DNA of 64,000 bases. Origin: JAQVEM01 sp964556165. GTDB lineage: Bacteria > Actinomycetota > Humimicrobiia > Humimicrobiales > Humimicrobiaceae. The translations under genes and the position numbers were made by a program. Numbering within the stretch: the stretch's first letter is position 1; each line of letters opens with the position of its first letter. Below the pieces are notes generated by a model. The model saw only the letters and a program-made list of their open reading frames with translations. It was not told the origin of the DNA and made no database searches. Positions 60,504 to 64,000 of the stretch are shown in pieces. Location of the stretch: the NCBI GenBank assembly GCA_964556165.1, contig CAZKVH010000005.1:1-64000 (forward strand). Direction: 5' to 3'.

Positions 60504-61478
60504 TTATAAATTTACCGAAGACAGGGAATACCTTATTTTTTCTGTATCCGCTTCATCCATAACAAAATCTCCTGCTTTAGCAATTTCTCTTGCCTGAGAC
60601 TCATCTCTTGCACCGCATAATGCCACCACTCCACCACCAGAAATCAACGCTGCCACAGAAAGCTGCAAAATAGAAACCCCATATTTTTCAGCAACAGGTT
60701 TAAAATCTTTTTCTAAAATTGATTGCATAAGCTTCCTGTTAGCCACACTAAACCTGGGGTTATTTTTTCTTAAATCGTCACCCTTAAATTCTCTTTCCGG
60801 CCCTAGTTTACCAGTTAAAAGACCCTGTGCCATCGAACTATAAGCCAGCATGGTTACTTTATTCTCTTTGCACCATGGGAGAATTTCCTTCTCTACTTCT
60901 ATATCTATAAGACTATACTTCTCCTGGTCAACATCCAGTTGCCCGAATCTTTCATATTGTTTTAGCTCCTCAAGGGAAGCGTTACTTGCTCCAATAGCCC
61001 TGATTTTACCTTCTTTTTTTAAGTCCATTAATGCTCCCATTGTATCCTCGATAGGAGTGGTAATATCCTGCCAGTGTGTCTGGTAAACATCTATATAATT
61101 AATATTAAGCCTTTTTAAGCTTTCCTCTACCTCATACCTTATGGATTCAGGCGCTAAATACTTATGCACCTGCTGGCCCGAAGGATAATCAAAATGATGT
61201 TCCCCCTTTTTAATATGCCATACAAGTCCGCATTTTGTAGCAATAACAACCCTGTCCCTTTTACTCCTTATGGCCCTGCCAACGATTCTTTCCGAAACAC
61301 CCTGTCCGTAAGCAGGTGCGGTATCAATAAGGTTTATTCCCGAGTCAATAGCCGCCTCTATAGCGCGAACAGACCTTTTCTCATCGGTACCTCCCCACAT
61401 CCATCCGCCTATCGCCCAGGTCCCCAGGCCAATAACCGAAACTTTTATATCTGTCTTGCCTAAAGTAATGAATTGCAT
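60504..61478 (-). CDS. Aldo/keto reductase
   Basis: 324-residue NAD(P)H-dependent oxidoreductase of the aldo/keto reductase fold, near the YajO/voltage-channel beta-like subgroups. Catalytic tetrad residues are in LIDTAPAYG (Asp and Tyr), IATKCG (Lys) and YQTHWQD (His). YSSMAQGLLTGKLG and the RDESQA segment fit cofactor-binding positions. The substrate is unknown. It stands behind pfkA, separated by the terminator at 61517-61558. Confidence 0.92.
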   Translation of the reverse strand: MQFITLGKTDIKVSVIGLGTWAIGGWMWGGTDEKRSVRAIEAAIDSGINLIDTAPAYGQGVSERIVGRAIRSKRDRVVIATKCGLVWHIKKGEHHFDYPSGQQVHKYLAPESIRYEVEESLKRLNINYIDVYQTHWQDITTPIEDTMGALMDLKKEGKIRAIGASNASLEELKQYERFGQLDVDQEKYSLIDIEVEKEILPWCKENKVTMLAYSSMAQGLLTGKLGPEREFKGDDLRKNNPRFSVANRKLMQSILEKDFKPVAEKYGVSILQLSVAALISGGGVVALCGARDESQAREIAKAGDFVMDEADTEKIRYSLSSVNL

Positions 61479-61516
61479 ATTGCCTCCATTATAATTGATT
61501 TTGCATTATAAATTAA

Positions 61517-61558
61517 GAAAGCCCGGACATAAATCCTGGTGATTTTGCCCGGGCTTTC
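61517..61558 (-). terminator. Intrinsic terminator behind pfkA
   Basis: A GC-rich 10-bp stem, GAAAGCCCGG (61517-61526) with CCGGGCTTTC (61549-61558), and a 22-nt loop. On the minus strand TTAATTTAT follows. It is about 100 bp after the pfkA stop and before the aldo/keto reductase start. Confidence 0.7.
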
Positions 61559-61662
61559 CTTTAAATATTATTCTTTTAGAGAATCACGTATTTATATACT
61601 TTAGCCCTTCTTCTTTATTCATATGCTTTAATCTCTGCTTTATGGCTAAAGACTTATTTCCA

Positions 61663-62694
61663 CTAATTAAAAATTTTTGATATTTCGTAAAGCTCCATGT
61701 CAAGTGGCTTTTCTTCATCTATTGCCTTTGCCAGCGATACAGAACCGACTCTTCCATTTTCTATTACTGCCATCTCTCCGAACTTTCCTTCATGTACAAG
61801 CTCCACTGCCTTTACCCCCAGCTTTATAGCAACAAGCCTGTCAAAAGCTGAAGCCCTGCCGCCTCTCTGCAGATGACCCAGAATTGTGACCCTCGTGCTG
61901 TAGCCAGTTCTTTTCTCGATTTCCTTTGCAATGACATTCCCTACCCCGCCAAGCCTTACATGTCCGAAACTGTCAACTTCGCCGCTGGAAGATACCTGGC
62001 CTTCAATCTCTGCAGGTTTAGCACCTTCTGCAACAGCTATAATACAGAAGTCCTGCCCTCTTTCTTTTCTTCTCTCAATTGTTTCTATTATCTCCTCGTA
62101 TTCAAAAGGAACTTCCGGTACTAAAATAATATCTGCCCCTCCGGCAATTCCGCCATCAAGAGCAAGGCATCCTGAATCTCTTCCCATAATCTCCACTATC
62201 ATTATCCTGTGATGCGAATATGATGTAGTATGAAGTTTGTCAATGCAGTCAGTAACAACCTCAAGAGCTGTTGCATAACCAATTGAATAATCGGAATGAG
62301 CAATATCATTGTCTATAGTTTGCGGAACGCCAACTCCTTTTATCCCATACTGGGTCAGTCTTGTTATAACTCCATTTGTATCGTCGCCGCCCATAGTTAT
62401 TATCGCGTCGATTTCAAGTTTCTTTATATTTTTCTTAACTTTCTCAACCCCGTTTTCTATCTTAAAGGGATTGGTCCTGGAAGTACCGAGTATCGTACCG
62501 CCTTCAGCATGTATACCCGAAACCGATTCCCTGGTAAGTTCCTCTGCCCGTCCCTTAATCAGGCCGTCCCATCCGTCTTTTATGCCCAGCACCCTGTAAC
62601 CATACTGCTGTGCTTTTGCAAAGATAGCCTTTGTTGCTGCATTTATTGCAGAAGAATCTCCGCCGCCTGTTAAAACACCTATTTTTTTAATCAT
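61663..62694 (-). CDS. 6-phosphofructokinase, phosphoryl donor uncertain
   Basis: Commits fructose-6-phosphate to glycolysis. The 343 residues have GGGDSSAINA at the start, MGGDDTNGV (101-109), the catalytic PQTIDNDI (124-131), IMGRDSG, and LGHLQRGG near the C-terminus. The residue equivalent to E. coli Gly104 is Asp105, which in PFKs favours pyrophosphate over ATP, while the residue equivalent to Gly124 is Gln125 rather than the Lys of typical PPi enzymes. The donor therefore cannot be assigned by simple rules. A promoter lies at 62751-62780 and a terminator follows the gene. Confidence 0.93.
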   Translation of the reverse strand: MIKKIGVLTGGGDSSAINAATKAIFAKAQQYGYRVLGIKDGWDGLIKGRAEELTRESVSGIHAEGGTILGTSRTNPFKIENGVEKVKKNIKKLEIDAIITMGGDDTNGVITRLTQYGIKGVGVPQTIDNDIAHSDYSIGYATALEVVTDCIDKLHTTSYSHHRIMIVEIMGRDSGCLALDGGIAGGADIILVPEVPFEYEEIIETIERRKERGQDFCIIAVAEGAKPAEIEGQVSSSGEVDSFGHVRLGGVGNVIAKEIEKRTGYSTRVTILGHLQRGGRASAFDRLVAIKLGVKAVELVHEGKFGEMAVIENGRVGSVSLAKAIDEEKPLDMELYEISKIFN

Positions 62695-62750
62695 GCTTAT
62701 CCCTTTCTACTGTTAAAATTCTTTTCAATTTAATACAAAAATAACTTTGC

Positions 62751-62780
62751 ATTATATCTTCCCTTCTCTCATAACGTTAA
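62751..62780 (-). promoter_or_regulatory. Candidate promoter of the phosphofructokinase gene
   Basis: Minus-strand TTAACG (62775-62780), an 18-bp spacer and TATAAT (62751-62756), about 60 bp before the ATG. The -10 is perfect, the -35 matches at 4 of 6. Confidence 0.4.
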
Positions 62781-62908
62781 AACTCAAATATGCCCTGACG
62801 ATTAATATACTCTGAATCAAAATAAAACAGCGAAACTATAAAAAATATAAAAAGTATAGATATAAAAAAATACCCAGATTTAAAATTATAATAATTTTAG
62901 CTTCAGTA

Positions 62909-64000
62909 TCAACCTATTTTTTTTCTTATAATTTCGTTTACAAGATAAGGATTTGCCTTGCCTCCGGTCTTAGCCATAATTCTGCCTATCAAAAAACCGA
63001 TGGCCTTTTCATTCCCGCCCTTAAGCTCCTCCACCGGGCCGGGATTTTCTTTTATCACATCGTCTATAACCGGTTCAAGAAGCGACTCATCGCTTATCTG
63101 CTCCAGTCCTCTGTTTTTAATTATGATGTCAGGGTCTTTTCCCGTGTTAAACATCTCCTCAAATACTGATTTTGCTATTTTGGAGCTAATTTTGCCCTCA
63201 TCTATTATATTCAGCATTTTGCACAGGTTTTCAGGAGTTACCCTGTTGTCTCTTATTGTTATTTTCTCTTTGTTTAAAAGCGCACTAAAGTCACCCATTA
63301 TCCAGTTGGCTACTCTCTTGGGTTTGCCGTAACACTTACAGCATTCCTCAAAATAATCCGCCATGTCTTTATCTGATGTCATAAATCTGCAGTCGTCATC
63401 CGAAAGCCCGTACTCGCTTTTAAATCTTTTAATTTTTTCAGACGGCAGCTCAGGAATCGTTTTTCTGATTTTTTCAATCTCTTCACCTTCCAGGTAAATG
63501 GGGACAAGGTCAGGTTCCGGAAAATATCTATAATCATGGGCTTCTTCCTTGGAACGCAGGGCTTTGGTAGTCCCCGTTTTACTGTCATAATGCCTCGTTT
63601 GCTGGATAACTTTTCCTTTTGATTCCAGTATTTTAATCTGCCTTTTTACCTCGTATTCCAGCCCTTTCTGAAGAAACTTAAAAGAATTCAGGTTCTTAAT
63701 CTCTGTTTTTACCCCGGCTTTGCCCTTGCTGGTTACAGAAACGTTAGCATCACAGCGGAGGCTTCCCTCCTCCATGCTGCAATTGCTCACATCAAGAAAA
63801 AGGATTAAATTTCTCAGCCTTACCATATATTCCTTAGCTTCTTCGGGAGACTTTATGTCAGGTTCGGTTACTATTTCTATCAGGGGGGTCCCAGCTCTGT
63901 TAAAATCAACTATGCTTGCTTCGGACTCGCTTATCCTTCCTGTTGTCCCGGTATGAAGCAGCTTGCCGGTATCCTCTTCCATATGCACCCTGGTTATCCC
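62909..64000 (-). CDS. gatB: Aspartyl/glutamyl-tRNA amidotransferase subunit B (5' part missing)
   Basis: Subunit B of the GatCAB complex that converts Glu-tRNA-Gln or Asp-tRNA-Asn to the amide forms. The frame continues beyond the right edge (the residues GITRVH precede MEEDTGKLLH), so the N-terminus is outside. Visible are ASIVDFNRAGTPLIEIVTEPD, EGSLRCDANVSV, KTEIKNLNSFKFLQ, YRYFPEPDLVP and the C-terminal YqeY-like tail domain ending VNEIIRKKIG. About 364 of the usual 475-480 residues are present. gatC and gatA would be expected upstream, outside the window. Confidence 0.97.
   Translation of the reverse strand, partial: GITRVHMEEDTGKLLHTGTTGRISESEASIVDFNRAGTPLIEIVTEPDIKSPEEAKEYMVRLRNLILFLDVSNCSMEEGSLRCDANVSVTSKGKAGVKTEIKNLNSFKFLQKGLEYEVKRQIKILESKGKVIQQTRHYDSKTGTTKALRSKEEAHDYRYFPEPDLVPIYLEGEEIEKIRKTIPELPSEKIKRFKSEYGLSDDDCRFMTSDKDMADYFEECCKCYGKPKRVANWIMGDFSALLNKEKITIRDNRVTPENLCKMLNIIDEGKISSKIAKSVFEEMFNTGKDPDIIIKNRGLEQISDESLLEPVIDDVIKENPGPVEELKGGNEKAIGFLIGRIMAKTGGKANPYLVNEIIRKKIG

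Overview
The window is a low-GC (AT-rich by eye) bacterial chromosome segment with dense, mostly co-directional gene blocks, many short or overlapping junctions and AGGAGG-type ribosome binding sites. No rRNA, tRNA, insertion sequence, prophage or CRISPR array was seen. The gene order hrcA-dnaJ-rsmE-HIT-phoH-ybeY-era-recO-glycyl-tRNA synthetase-dnaG-rpoD, the absence of grpE/dnaK between hrcA and dnaJ, and a GuaB3-type IMP dehydrogenase relative all fit a deep, low-GC actinobacterial lineage better than a classical Firmicute; this is inference. Pyruvate phosphate dikinase, a CooC-type carbon monoxide dehydrogenase (CODH) maturation ATPase, Fe-S enzymes (ThiC, MtaB, type-4 UDG) and a phosphofructokinase with a pyrophosphate-type residue suggest an anaerobe.

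0-23 kb (minus strand): a housekeeping superblock read from hrcA down to rpoD, covering protein quality control, RNA modification and ribosome maturation (rsmE, mtaB, ybeY, era), c-di-AMP turnover (PgpH-like), DNA repair (recO), glycyl-tRNA synthetase (glyQS), ppdK, primase and the main sigma factor. A decayed C-terminal piece of a GH38 alpha-mannosidase sits between mtaB and the HIT gene. 23-26.4 kb (plus): a TPP riboswitch with its own terminator precedes thiE-thiC-thiL, followed by an M29 aminopeptidase. 28-41.7 kb (minus): udg-tsaE-tsaB-tsaD, then groES-groEL with a CIRCE operator, a terminator, cooC behind a promoter with a perfect inverted repeat, then plsY, guaB3-guaA, chorismate mutase, DAHP synthase and pcrA.

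41.8-58 kb is more accessory and looks more AT-rich: a small lipoprotein, a stand-alone Lrp-type ligand domain, a HigBA-like toxin-antitoxin pair with an operator palindrome, and a complete-looking minus-strand Tad/Flp pilus operon (two CpaE/TadZ-like ATPases, CpaB, TadA, TadB, TadC, a 56-residue Flp pilin, two TadE-like pseudopilins and two unusual accessory proteins, one with tryptophan-rich repeats). Next come an orphan Phd-type antitoxin, a TIR-like/deoxyribosyltransferase-like protein with its own terminator, a decayed second copy of the antitoxin, a HAD phosphatase, and a CBS-domain protein paired with a Na+/H+ antiporter. 58-64 kb holds a DUF89 phosphatase, an anchored Ig/PKD-type surface protein, an aldo/keto reductase, phosphofructokinase and the 3' part of gatB.

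Functional links inside the window: TsaB/TsaD/TsaE make t6A37 and MtaB methylthiolates it; HrcA would act on the CIRCE element before groES; the thi genes share one riboswitch; and the Tad genes read as one transcription unit from a TTGACA promoter. The most promising under-described items are the TIR-like gene framed by antitoxin copies, the tryptophan-repeat protein of the Tad operon, and the cooC promoter-operator.
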